From Clostridiales bacterium (lineage in GTDB: Bacteria > Bacillota_A > Clostridia > Oscillospirales > Oscillospiraceae), in NCBI GenBank assembly GCA_019417795.1, contig DXUR01000161.1, positions 1 through 6,313 on the forward strand: a stretch of 6,313 nucleotides of DNA. The letters are read 5' to 3'. The position numbers and the translations under genes were made by a program. The notes beneath the pieces are model-generated. The model ran no database searches, was not told the DNA's origin, and saw only the letters and a list, made by a program, of their open reading frames with translations. Below, in pieces: positions 1 through 6,141 of this stretch; the first letter of the stretch is position 1; every line of letters begins with the position of its first letter.

Positions 1-33
1 CAGAACACCTTAAAGAAGGAGGAAAGTGCATGA
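1..33 (+). CDS. C-terminal tail of an upstream gene (partial)
   Basis: Frame 1 is open from the window edge and reads QNTLKKEESA before TGA at 31-33. The stop overlaps the ATG of the next gene as ATGA (30-33), the usual layout of translationally coupled operon genes. The ribosome binding site of the next gene (AAGGAGGA, 16-23) lies inside this tail. Only ten residues are visible, so no family can be named. Another frame also has a stop at 11-13, so the true upstream reading frame is not proven; the ATGA overlap makes frame 1 the better choice. Confidence 0.4.
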   Translation, partial: QNTLKKEESA

Positions 34-392
34 TGCAGCAGATTGCAAACTTTATCGTAGACCATGACCCGATGATGGTCATCCGGCGCACACATGACAC
101 GGTGCGCTACATTCGGTGGGAGTGGAACAAGGAACATGCCGACCCCATTGATGAAGAAGAACTTCGCCTGTTCCTCTGCGATGAACACTACGGCAATCTG
201 ACCGATGAGCAAAAAGCTTTCGCCCGTCGGTGCCAAGACAAGATGCGGAGTGTCTATGCGGAGATGTGCCTGCGCTTGCTGCAAAGTGCGATCATGATGG
301 AGCATGGCATGGTGCCGGACAGCGGTACCTACCGCAGCGTGTTTTGCCCGGAAGGGGGTGATGCGCCGTGGATGCTTGACCGGGCGGGATGA
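30..392 (+). CDS. Small uncharacterised element protein, 120 residues
   Basis: I do not recognise this family. The start at ATG 30 is supported by a strong AAGGAGGA Shine-Dalgarno at 16-23 and by the ATGA overlap with the preceding reading frame; Met2 at 33 is an alternative. The protein looks soluble and largely helical, with no signal peptide or membrane segment. It is acidic in the middle (DEEEL, residues 41-45) and ends in a Gly/Pro-rich tail (about 95-120). Four cysteines (50, 68, 80, 106) are spread out and form no obvious zinc knuckle. Its tight coupling to an upstream gene and its position 356 bp before two integrases suggest it is the last gene of an element operon, perhaps an accessory protein. 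It is too long and too acidic to be called an excisionase with any confidence. It is probably a real gene of unknown function. Confidence 0.75.
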   Translation: MMQQIANFIVDHDPMMVIRRTHDTVRYIRWEWNKEHADPIDEEELRLFLCDEHYGNLTDEQKAFARRCQDKMRSVYAEMCLRLLQSAIMMEHGMVPDSGTYRSVFCPEGGDAPWMLDRAG

Positions 393-439
393 CCGAAAAT
401 CAGACCGATTTGCCGCCGACGAAAGAAAAGCAGGAGAAA

Positions 440-465
440 GCCCCGACGCCTATTCGCGCCGGGGC
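440..465 (+). terminator. GC-rich hairpin, possible terminator or regulatory stem
   Basis: GCCCCG (440-445) pairs with CGGGGC (460-465). After one mismatch, CGC (447-449) pairs with GCG (456-458) around the loop CTATTC. It lies about 50 bp after the stop of the 120-residue gene. No T-tract follows, so on its own it is not a canonical intrinsic terminator; it may act together with the hairpin at 474-496. Confidence 0.4.
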
Positions 466-473
466 ACCCCCAC

Positions 474-497
474 AAATGCCCGCAGTGCGGGCATTTT
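474..497 (+). terminator. Hairpin with short T run, likely terminator
   Basis: AAATGCCCGC (474-483) and GCGGGCATTT (487-496) form a perfect 10-bp stem with a 3-base loop AGT. The run TTTT at 494-497 overlaps the stem's 3' arm, and the stem is A/T-flanked on both sides, so it could work in either direction. It probably ends transcription of the operon containing the 120-residue gene before the integrase promoter. The T-tract is short, so termination may be partial. Confidence 0.5.
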
Positions 498-594
498 CAA
501 GGGTTTGTGACCGGGGACAATGCGACGCTCTTTCCGGGCTCATGGACCCACTCTGACGCTGAAAATCCGAAAAAGTCAGTGTTTGCAAGGGTTT
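498..594 (+). repeat. Direct repeat CAAGGGTTT, two copies
   Basis: The exact 9-mer CAAGGGTTT occurs at 498-506 and 586-594, 88 bp apart and in the same orientation, with ACCG just downstream of each copy. I see no other copy in the window. Direct repeats beside an integrase gene can be arm-type binding sites for the AP2-like N-terminal domain, as known for Tn916 Int. Two copies could also be chance. Confidence 0.3.
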
Positions 595-748
595 CTACCG
601 ACGTCATACCGGCCCCAATCCCCATTTTACCCCGATTTCAGGCCAATTTGCGTTTAAAGCTGATAGAAGAATACAGTAGCTATTTCCGCAAAAGTGTGGT
701 AGTTGTTTGTGTTGCAAAAAGAAAATGAATCCAAAGGAAGTGAAATAC

Positions 749-1951
749 ATGGCAAAACGAAGACCGGCCGGTGACGGCATGGTGCGCAGGCGAGAAGACG
801 GACGCTGGGAGGGTCGCATCGTCATCGGCCACAAGGAAAACGGCGAACCACTGTTCCGTCACGTCTACGCCAAGACGCAAAAGGCGCTGCTGGACAAACT
901 CCACCAGAACATCGAGTGCTATCGTGATGTGGAGCTGACCGAGGACAGCCGCATGACGCTAAGCGAGTGGTTGGACCGCTGGCTCACGGAGTACAAGGCG
1001 GGCACGGTGCGGCCCGGCACGCTCAAAAGCTATCGCTGCTATATCGAATACTACATCAAACCACAGTTGGGCGATAAACAAATCTCCCTTATCTCTCAGC
1101 AGGACATCCAGCGAATGTACCGCCGTCTGAAAACGGAGGGGCGCATCCACGAGCATCCCGAGATGGACCATCAGCTCTCGGACTCCATGGTTCGCCATAT
1201 CCATACCACCCTCCACGCCGCACTGAAAGACGCGGTACAGGCGCACGTCATTCCCAGGAATCCCACTGAGGGGACGACTGCACCTAAGCCCAACTACAAG
1301 CCCAAGCGTATCCTCACCTGTGCAGAGTTGGATGCCTTCCTCACAGTAGTGGAGCAGGACGAGGTGTGGCGGGACTTCTTCCAGACAGAACTGATGACCG
1401 GTCTGCGCCGCGGCGAGATCTGCGGCCTGCAATGGAGCGACTTCGACGGGGATGCCGGGACGCTGAAGGTGTGCCGCACCCTCCACAGCCAGCGGAAGGG
1501 CGAGTACACCGTCGGCGAGACCAAAACGGGAAAGGGAATGCGTACCATCCTCCTGCCGAAGACGGTGGCGGACATCCTGCGGCGGCGCAAGGCGGATGCC
1601 ATCAGTCAATGGATATTCCCCGACCCGGTGAAGCCGGAGGATCCTGTCAACCCCGGCTCGGCCTACCTCCGCATGAAGACGCTGCTCCGGCGGGCGGGGC
1701 TGCCCAGTATCCGCTTCCACGATCTGCGCCACACCTTCGCAACTCACGCTCTCACCAGCGGCGTAGATGCTAAGACGCTGTCCGGCATTCTGGGACACAC
1801 CAATGCGTCCTTCACGCTGGACACCTACACCCATGTCACAACCGATATGCAGAAGACAGCCTCTGGCATCGTAGGCGGCTTCATGGAGGACATCTTCGGA
1901 AAGGAGTTGAAACCGTGGCAAGGAAACGAAAAGCCGGCGACGGAACCGTAA
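749..1951 (+). CDS. Tyrosine recombinase/integrase 1, 400 residues
   Basis: A site-specific recombinase that would cut and rejoin DNA at attachment sites through a 3'-phosphotyrosine, driving integration or excision of the host element. Residues 1-60 form an AP2-like arm-binding domain (GDGMVRRREDGRWEGR). Residues 69-170 are the SAM-like core-binding domain, and about 187-372 the catalytic domain. The catalytic set is complete: R220 (TGLRRGE), K259 (ETKTGKG), H324 and R327 (HDLRHTF), H350 (LGHTN) and nucleophile Y360 (LDTYTH). The start at ATG 749 is chosen because AAAGGAAG (733-740) sits 8 bases upstream; an open TTG at 707 or ATG at 725 would add 14 or 8 residues without a good ribosome binding site. 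Its 3' end overlaps the second integrase by 37 bases. Length and architecture match Tn916-type integrases of Firmicute conjugative elements. Which att site it uses is unknown. Confidence 0.95.
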   Translation: MAKRRPAGDGMVRRREDGRWEGRIVIGHKENGEPLFRHVYAKTQKALLDKLHQNIECYRDVELTEDSRMTLSEWLDRWLTEYKAGTVRPGTLKSYRCYIEYYIKPQLGDKQISLISQQDIQRMYRRLKTEGRIHEHPEMDHQLSDSMVRHIHTTLHAALKDAVQAHVIPRNPTEGTTAPKPNYKPKRILTCAELDAFLTVVEQDEVWRDFFQTELMTGLRRGEICGLQWSDFDGDAGTLKVCRTLHSQRKGEYTVGETKTGKGMRTILLPKTVADILRRRKADAISQWIFPDPVKPEDPVNPGSAYLRMKTLLRRAGLPSIRFHDLRHTFATHALTSGVDAKTLSGILGHTNASFTLDTYTHVTTDMQKTASGIVGGFMEDIFGKELKPWQGNEKPATEP

Positions 1952-3417
1952 GACAGCGCAAGGACGGTCGGTGGGAGGGGCGCATCGTCATTGGCTACGA
2001 TGACAATGGCTACCCCAAAACGAAAAATGTTCTCGCCAAAACGAAGAAGGAGTGCATCGAGAAGCTCCAAAAGCTCAAGGAGGATTGCGGTGGACTAAAG
2101 CCGGAGAAGGTGCGGCCTGAGATGCCCTTCGGAGATTGGCTGACATACTGGTATGAGAATCACTCCAAGCCAAAGATCCGCCCCACCACGCAAGAAACCT
2201 ACGAGAGCCGCATTCGCCTGCACATCATTCCGGAGATCGGCAGCATCCCGCTGAACAAGCTGACGCAGAACGACCTGCAGCAGTTTTATGGCCGACTCAA
2301 GAAAAGTGGCCGGAAGCGGTTCACCGACAAGTACGGCGAAGGGCTGTCCGACCGGATGGTGCGTATGTGTCACGCCACCTGTCGCTCTGCGTTGGAAAAG
2401 GCGGTGCAGGATGGGCTGATTCGTGTCAACCCGGCCATCGGCTGTAAGCTGCCGCCGAAAAAGGCGCGGGAGATGCAGGTACTGACGCGGGAGGAATTGC
2501 AGCGGTTTCTCATTCAGGCAAAGTTCGAGGGCTACTACGAATTGTTCCTTCTGGATTTAGCCACCGGCCTGCGCCGGGGTGAACTCATGGCGCTGCAATG
2601 GGATGACCTGAACTTCAAAACCGGCGTACTGAACGTGAATAAGCAGGTCTACGATGTGCGCGGCCAGCTTCAGATCAGCACGCCCAAGACGAAGAATTCC
2701 GTCCGCAAGCTCGTCCTGCCGCCCGCCGTGGTGGAGGTGCTGCGGGAGTATAAGAAAACAGTGGACTCCCGCTGGATGTTTCCCTCTCCGGTAAAGGAGG
2801 ACTGCCCCATCACCCCCGGCGTAGTGCGCCGCAGACTGCAGCTCATCCTGGAACACGCAGGGTGCAAGCATGTGCGCTTCCATGATCTGCGCCATACGTT
2901 CGCAACGCTGGCGCTGGAGAACGGTATGGATGTGAAAACCCTCTCCGCCATGCTGGGCCATGTGTCGGCGGCCACCACGCTGGACATCTACACCCATATC
3001 ACCGACGATATGCGGCTAACGGCTGCCACCAACATCGACCGCGGCATTGGCAAGGCAGCGCCGCAGGAGGACGCTTCGCGGCCGGGACAGGAAACTGCCC
3101 CGGCCCAGGCGGAAAAGCCGAGTATGACCGATTTCAAGCCCTATGTGGGCCGCAAGCGCAAGTCCGGCACCGGCTGCATCAGTCAGATTAACGACCATCT
3201 CTTTGAAGGCCGTTATTCCCCTAAATGGCCCGACGGCAAAAAGCACGCCCGCAATGTCTACGCCCGTACCCGCGAGGAGTGCGAGGAGAAGCTGAAGGCG
3301 CTGATCGAGGAGATGAAGGCCGAGATTGCGGAAGCGCAGCGGCTGAAGGATCTGGGCGAGGGCGATGGGCGACCGCTGGAGGAGAAGCAGGGCAAGCGGG
3401 GAAAGAAGAGAGAATAA
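1915..3417 (+). CDS. Tyrosine recombinase/integrase 2 with duplicated arm-binding domain, 500 residues
   Basis: A second full tyrosine recombinase, paralogous to the gene before it: 21 of the first 30 residues are identical, and both place the first catalytic Arg at residue 220. Domains are an AP2-like arm-binding domain (1-57), a core-binding domain (about 70-175) and a catalytic domain (about 187-375). R220, K258, H323, R326, H349 and Y359 are all present. It starts at GTG 1915, with GGAAAGGAG (1898-1906) 8 bases upstream and a 37-base overlap with integrase 1, implying coupled translation. The family is usually about 370-410 residues; this one runs on. After a Pro/Ala/Glu-rich linker (about 380-406), residues 412-460 repeat the N-terminal domain (RKRKSGTG, FEGR, NVYARTREECEEKL). 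A charged, Lys-rich tail ends the protein. A second DNA-binding head at the C terminus is the natural reading, but this is inferred. Confidence 0.95.
   Translation: MARKRKAGDGTVRQRKDGRWEGRIVIGYDDNGYPKTKNVLAKTKKECIEKLQKLKEDCGGLKPEKVRPEMPFGDWLTYWYENHSKPKIRPTTQETYESRIRLHIIPEIGSIPLNKLTQNDLQQFYGRLKKSGRKRFTDKYGEGLSDRMVRMCHATCRSALEKAVQDGLIRVNPAIGCKLPPKKAREMQVLTREELQRFLIQAKFEGYYELFLLDLATGLRRGELMALQWDDLNFKTGVLNVNKQVYDVRGQLQISTPKTKNSVRKLVLPPAVVEVLREYKKTVDSRWMFPSPVKEDCPITPGVVRRRLQLILEHAGCKHVRFHDLRHTFATLALENGMDVKTLSAMLGHVSAATTLDIYTHITDDMRLTAATNIDRGIGKAAPQEDASRPGQETAPAQAEKPSMTDFKPYVGRKRKSGTGCISQINDHLFEGRYSPKWPDGKKHARNVYARTREECEEKLKALIEEMKAEIAEAQRLKDLGEGDGRPLEEKQGKRGKKRE
3142..3315 (+). repeat. C-terminal copy of the arm-binding domain inside integrase 2
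   Basis: Translated residues about 410-466 align with residues 2-57 of the same protein with a single one-residue gap. R3-K4-R5-K6-x-G8-x-G10 matches R413-K414-R415-K416-x-G418-x-G420. E21-G22-R23 matches E431-G432-R433. N38-V39, A41, T43, E46-C47 and E49-K50-L51 match N447-V448, A450, T452, E455-C456 and E458-K459-L460. That is about 21 identities over some 50 positions. It indicates an internal domain duplication, diverged at the DNA level. Confidence 0.8.
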
Positions 3418-3420
3418 GGT

Positions 3421-3456
3421 GCCGCCCTAAGTGCCTTGCTCGGTACTTAGGGCGGC
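3421..3456. terminator. Long hairpin after the integrase operon
   Basis: GCCGCCCTAAGTGCC (3421-3435) pairs with GGTACTTAGGGCGGC (3442-3456) over 15 positions with one G-U wobble and a 6-base loop TTGCTC. It begins four bases after the integrase 2 stop and lies between convergent genes, so a terminator, possibly bidirectional, is the simplest reading. Only ATTT follows on the + strand, so the U-tract is weak. A role as an element-end structure cannot be excluded. Confidence 0.65.
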
Positions 3457-3493
3457 ATTTGTGACTTATAAGATGAGGAATATGAGGAGTGAT

Positions 3494-4048
3494 TCAGTGG
3501 TTTATTTTTTCGGCCAGCTGGTTCTGCAAATAAGGACGGATTGATGCAACAATAATAGCCCGGATCTTTTTTTGTTGCCCGAAGGTGATAGACGATTTAT
3601 CTCGCTTATTAAACATTTTTACAATGAACTCATAGTCATCCAATCCGTCGTAATCATTGTATTCACAATCAAATGCACCATCTTCAAATAGCTTTTTAAG
3701 GAGTTTCCGGGAAAAGAACTCTGGCGAAAGCGAAATGAATTGGTTGTTTTCAACTGCGTGATATAGCTTGAACATTTTTTCACGAACAGATGCCTCATCA
3801 TTCAAATCATCTCGACCAAATTTCTTAATACAAGAACTACCGATAGGGAATAGAGTGCTTCCAGTTATGATATTTTTGATAGTGAACAAATAGAATAGAT
3901 GTTCCTTGCCACAGATGCAAGATTCACTAAGAGTACTATCCTCTTCACAGTCAATGATTTCCCATTCTACTACCGCAGTATCCCAGTCATTGCCGTGCGA
4001 TAATTCAATTACAGTTTTTATAAGTCGCTCCATATAGATACGAGCCAT
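3494..4048 (-). CDS. Uncharacterised protein with CxCG motif, 184 residues
   Basis: I cannot name the family. A cysteine motif C44-I-C46-G is followed by a beta-type stretch, then I60-x-TG and IGSSC73-IKKF. CxCG followed by N/TG and GSxCI looks like a small zinc-binding or structural module; I have a general memory of such segments in phage and element proteins but no precise family. C34 and C128 are also present. The middle is helical and the region around 121-139 is very acidic (EDGAFDCEYNDYDGLDDYE). There is no signal peptide or membrane segment, so it is probably cytoplasmic. AAGGTGG (about 4059-4065) lies about 10 bases upstream of ATG 4048; Met6 is an alternative start. It lies 44 bp downstream of the XRE/ImmA gene on the same strand and is likely co-transcribed with it. 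Its low GC contrasts with the integrase block. Confidence 0.8.
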   Translation of the reverse strand: MARIYMERLIKTVIELSHGNDWDTAVVEWEIIDCEEDSTLSESCICGKEHLFYLFTIKNIITGSTLFPIGSSCIKKFGRDDLNDEASVREKMFKLYHAVENNQFISLSPEFFSRKLLKKLFEDGAFDCEYNDYDGLDDYEFIVKMFNKRDKSSITFGQQKKIRAIIVASIRPYLQNQLAEKINH

Positions 4049-4092
4049 AAGTAATACACCACCTTCCCCTATATCCCTATATTTGAATGTAT

Positions 4093-5244
4093 TTATTTGC
4101 TCCTCTTAATTTGGATTGCATTAAAGTCGATTATCTTTGAGACAGCTAATGTGCCAACGGGAAGGTCAAGCAAATATTCGACCTCTTCAGGGCTGATACT
4201 TAGTTTATACTCATTGGATAATTCATCCATAAACTCTTTAGCTGTAAAAACATTTTCCTGAAGTAACATCATAACAGATGCCTTCAACAACGCCGGCGCA
4301 GCTGTAATGAGTACATCATCCAGGGGCTCTTCTTTCCTTTGGCCGCGTCTTTGCATGATTCGAATCAAGGCTTGATATTCTTCTTTGGTGATTACATTCA
4401 ACTTTTCTGCTCGTCGAATCATTGCGGCAATAGATACTTTCCATTTTTTCTTGAGCTGTTTGTAATAGGCGATTGTCTGTGGACCAGCTTCGGCATCCTT
4501 TTTAAAAGTATCTTCCGGAAGCAAAAAAGCTGCAGCAAAGTCATTTGCTTCCCGCTCCCTGCGTTTAAATTCCTCTTTGGTGAGTTCTTCGATATCTTCG
4601 CTCCATTCATGTAAGCAAATGTGTCCAAGCTCATGAGCAATATCAAAGTGAATTCGGGCAGCAGAAGTTTTATTGTTGGAGTATGCAATAAGATAAGTTG
4701 GCGCATCAGATGATCCTACGAACTGGCTAAATGCATCAACATCATCCGTGCTTGTAGAAAAAGAAGTAACTAAAATACCGTGTTGTTCAACAACTGATAT
4801 AATGTTGTCAATTGGGTCATGACCAAGATCCCATGCCTCCCTTAGTGCATAGGCAGCCTCTTCTGGCGTAATACTTTCCGGAAGATTAAGTGGCTCATAC
4901 GTTGGGAAGGAAATGTAATCTTGTAATAAGGAGTATACCTGAGAGAGAAAATCCATTTTTACAATCTGTTCGCTGCGGTATTTCTTGTTAGTTGTAAGAA
5001 GTGAGCGAAAATAAACCGTACCTTCCGAATGATATGCAGGAGTTTCATAAAAAAATTTAATAGGAAAATTCAGCGCATGCGATAAACGTTCAACAAGGCT
5101 TTTATCGGTCGGTTGACTTTTTGAAATTTCGTACATTGACAATGTCTGACGCTGGCAACCGACTTGCTCGGCTAATTCGGCAACGGTTAGACCTCTATAT
5201 ATACGTGCTTTTTTCAAGCGTTCACCATTAAACTGGGTTTTCAT
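4093..5244 (-). CDS. XRE-family regulator fused to ImmA/IrrE metallopeptidase, 383 residues
   Basis: Residues about 7-62 are an XRE/Cro-type helix-turn-helix (LKKARIYRGLTVAELAEQVG, then QTLSMYEISKSQP). A linker region leads to an ImmA/IrrE (COG2856-type) zinc peptidase domain at about 140-290. Its zinc site is H204-E-L-G-H208, and E232 in EANDFAAAFLLPE is the likely third ligand. Proteins of this design bind their own promoter and, in ICEBs1 ImmA and Deinococcus IrrE, act by cleaving a repressor. Single-chain XRE-IrrE fusions also serve as repressor/antitoxins; I recall the NCBI name 'spr1629 family repressor/antitoxin' for similar proteins but cannot check it here. The C-terminal part (300-383) is helical and not recognised. 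GAGGAG (5253-5258) is 8 bases upstream of ATG 5244. The palindrome and tandem 9-mer just upstream are plausible operators for autoregulation. Confidence 0.9.
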   Translation of the reverse strand: MKTQFNGERLKKARIYRGLTVAELAEQVGCQRQTLSMYEISKSQPTDKSLVERLSHALNFPIKFFYETPAYHSEGTVYFRSLLTTNKKYRSEQIVKMDFLSQVYSLLQDYISFPTYEPLNLPESITPEEAAYALREAWDLGHDPIDNIISVVEQHGILVTSFSTSTDDVDAFSQFVGSSDAPTYLIAYSNNKTSAARIHFDIAHELGHICLHEWSEDIEELTKEEFKRREREANDFAAAFLLPEDTFKKDAEAGPQTIAYYKQLKKKWKVSIAAMIRRAEKLNVITKEEYQALIRIMQRRGQRKEEPLDDVLITAAPALLKASVMMLLQENVFTAKEFMDELSNEYKLSISPEEVEYLLDLPVGTLAVSKIIDFNAIQIKRSK

Positions 5245-5285
5245 ATGGAGCGCTCCTCTTCAAATGATTATAAATTAAATTGCCC

Positions 5286-5303
5286 TTTAGGAAATTTAGG
5301 AAG
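5286..5303. repeat. Tandem 9-bp repeat in the XRE/ImmA promoter region
   Basis: TTTAGGAAA (5286-5294) is followed directly by TTTAGGAAG (5295-5303), two copies differing at the last base. The repeat covers the -10 box of the candidate promoter at 5293-5321, so it could be a regulator site. With only two copies this is tentative. Confidence 0.4.
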
Positions 5304-5321
5304 CCATATAAGGATCGTCAA
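5293..5321 (-). promoter_or_regulatory. Candidate promoter of the XRE/ImmA gene
   Basis: Read on the minus strand, TTGACG (5316-5321) is followed after exactly 17 bases by TAAATT (5293-5298). That matches the sigma-A consensus at 5 of 6 and 4 of 6 positions and lies about 48 bases before the start codon. The -35 box sits inside the loop-proximal part of a perfect palindrome. A second possible -10, TATAAT (5267-5272), has no matching -35 (ATTTCC at 17 bases). Confidence 0.45.
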
Positions 5322-5340
5322 TCTGACGATCCTTATATGG
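5304..5340. promoter_or_regulatory. 17-bp perfect inverted repeat, operator or terminator
   Basis: CCATATAAGGATCGTCA (5304-5320) and TGACGATCCTTATATGG (5324-5340) are exact reverse complements around a 3-base centre, ATC. It lies 8 bases after the stop of the 254-residue gene and about 60 bases before the XRE/ImmA start. As RNA it makes a strong stem, but on the minus strand it is followed by CTTCCTAAATTT, not a U-tract, so it is an atypical terminator. It overlaps a -35 box, which fits an operator. It could do both jobs, or be a repeat element. Confidence 0.65.
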
Positions 5341-5348
5341 TCAACCCA

Positions 5349-6113
5349 TTAGCTCTCTTCTTGAGCGGATACTTCGGTATTTTTCCTTTGAGGCTTGTCT
5401 TTTTTACGAGCCATGGCTTTTGCGGTGAGGGAAAGCCCACGGCTCGGCTGGTTTTCAGGTGCGGTAGGATTGGAGATTCTTTCGACGATAATACTTTCGT
5501 CTGCTCTGATATATTTTGACCAGTCTTGTTCACTTCCTTGCGCAATATCCAGAGACGGTGTAACCATGACTGCGCGAATATGAGTTAGTTGATATCCTAC
5601 CGTATCAAACAACACCAGGACATGGTGGCTGACAATATCAGTGTCACTACCTAAATCAAGTAGTAAAGCCTGAACTAACTCTGCAAGCCTATCCTTGTCA
5701 GAGAACTCGCAAGGAATAAAGCTAAGTTGTTGTTGATCCGCCAAAAGATCCTTATTGAATTGCTGGGTCAATATGTCAATGTAATGCATTCGTTTACGTT
5801 GATGCTGGCGTTTTCGCAGTTCCGCAAACCGCTTCTCACGCATGAAGGTGAAAATGCATTGACTGGACTTTTCATAAATCACCAGCATTTCCCACGGGCC
5901 ACGGTGTGCTCTTGCGATTGTGCAATCCTCTGCGTCCAAGCCCCTTATGACATTTGTATTTAGCAGATCCCAAATACGAGAGGGAACACTGTTTTGTGTT
6001 TGAAGATCGTTGCGCTGGATGTCAGCTTGAATGTCATCTCCAACGGCATCTTCTACGCAGCGAACAATTTTGGCAATCAAACTGGGAGGGAAGGAAGCTG
6101 GATTCATGTGCAT
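5349..6113 (-). CDS. DUF5986-like protein of unknown function, 254 residues
   Basis: The sequence resembles my memory of the DUF5986 family of Firmicutes: a VGDDI segment near residue 24, VPSRIWDLLNTN (43-54), RGPWEMLVIYEKS (71-83), MREKRFAEL (91-99), HYIDIL (110-115) and FNKDLLA (119-125). I cannot confirm this without a profile search. No catalytic motif, signal peptide or membrane segment is visible. The mixed alpha/beta core (about 10-215) is followed by a low-complexity basic then acidic tail (225-254; ARKKDKPQRK, then EVSAQEES). Start at 6113 is fixed by a perfect AAGGAGGTG (6118-6126) 4 bases upstream of the ATG; Met3 would be too far away. It is the first gene of the minus-strand block, driven by a consensus promoter, and precedes the XRE/ImmA gene. 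That makes it a candidate toxin or effector under control of the latter, which is inference. Confidence 0.85.
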   Translation of the reverse strand: MHMNPASFPPSLIAKIVRCVEDAVGDDIQADIQRNDLQTQNSVPSRIWDLLNTNVIRGLDAEDCTIARAHRGPWEMLVIYEKSSQCIFTFMREKRFAELRKRQHQRKRMHYIDILTQQFNKDLLADQQQLSFIPCEFSDKDRLAELVQALLLDLGSDTDIVSHHVLVLFDTVGYQLTHIRAVMVTPSLDIAQGSEQDWSKYIRADESIIVERISNPTAPENQPSRGLSLTAKAMARKKDKPQRKNTEVSAQEES

Positions 6114-6141
6114 GTTGCACCTCCTTAAAGTTCATGACATA

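Larger units (their letters stand above)
393..748. other. 356-bp non-coding region upstream of the integrases
   Basis: No reading frame here has a convincing ribosome binding site. The region holds two consecutive hairpins (440-465 and 474-496) just after the 120-residue gene. It also has a 9-mer, CAAGGGTTT, repeated directly at 498-506 and 586-594, each copy followed within a few bases by ACCG. The AT-richer end (about 645-748) must carry the integrase promoter, but I see no good -35/-10 pair; a TTGCGT near 648 followed by AATACA is weak. The size, repeats and position fit a regulatory or recombinase-binding region. That reading is inference. Confidence 0.5.

Noticed and set aside
507..728. 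73-codon + strand frame in the spacer before the integrases
   Set aside because: It starts at GTG without a convincing ribosome binding site, its translation has no family features, and it overlaps the region expected to hold the integrase promoter.
707..748. Upstream TTG/ATG starts for integrase 1
   Set aside because: They would add MCCKKKMNPKEVKY without a good ribosome binding site, whereas ATG 749 has AAAGGAAG at 8 bases and gives an N terminus aligned with integrase 2 (MAKRR/MARKR).
1366..1773. 135-codon + strand frame inside integrase 1
   Set aside because: It is an out-of-frame reading of the catalytic domain, rich in Arg, Pro and Ala as expected of a shifted GC-rich gene.
959..1921. 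320-codon open frame on the minus strand opposite integrase 1
   Set aside because: It is fully antisense to a gene with an intact catalytic set, and its translation shows no recognisable domain. Long antisense frames are common in GC-rich genes.
2557..2997. 146-codon minus-strand frame opposite integrase 2
   Set aside because: It mirrors the catalytic domain of a real gene and its translation matches nothing I recognise.
749..3417. Recombinase-in-trio (RIT) element
   Set aside because: RIT elements have three consecutive recombinases of distinct classes. Only two closely related ones are here, followed by a hairpin and an opposing gene.
3494..4048. DUF4411/PIN-type toxin partner of the ImmA regulator
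   Set aside because: The protein lacks the N-terminal aspartate motif expected of PIN-like toxins and instead has a CxCG module.
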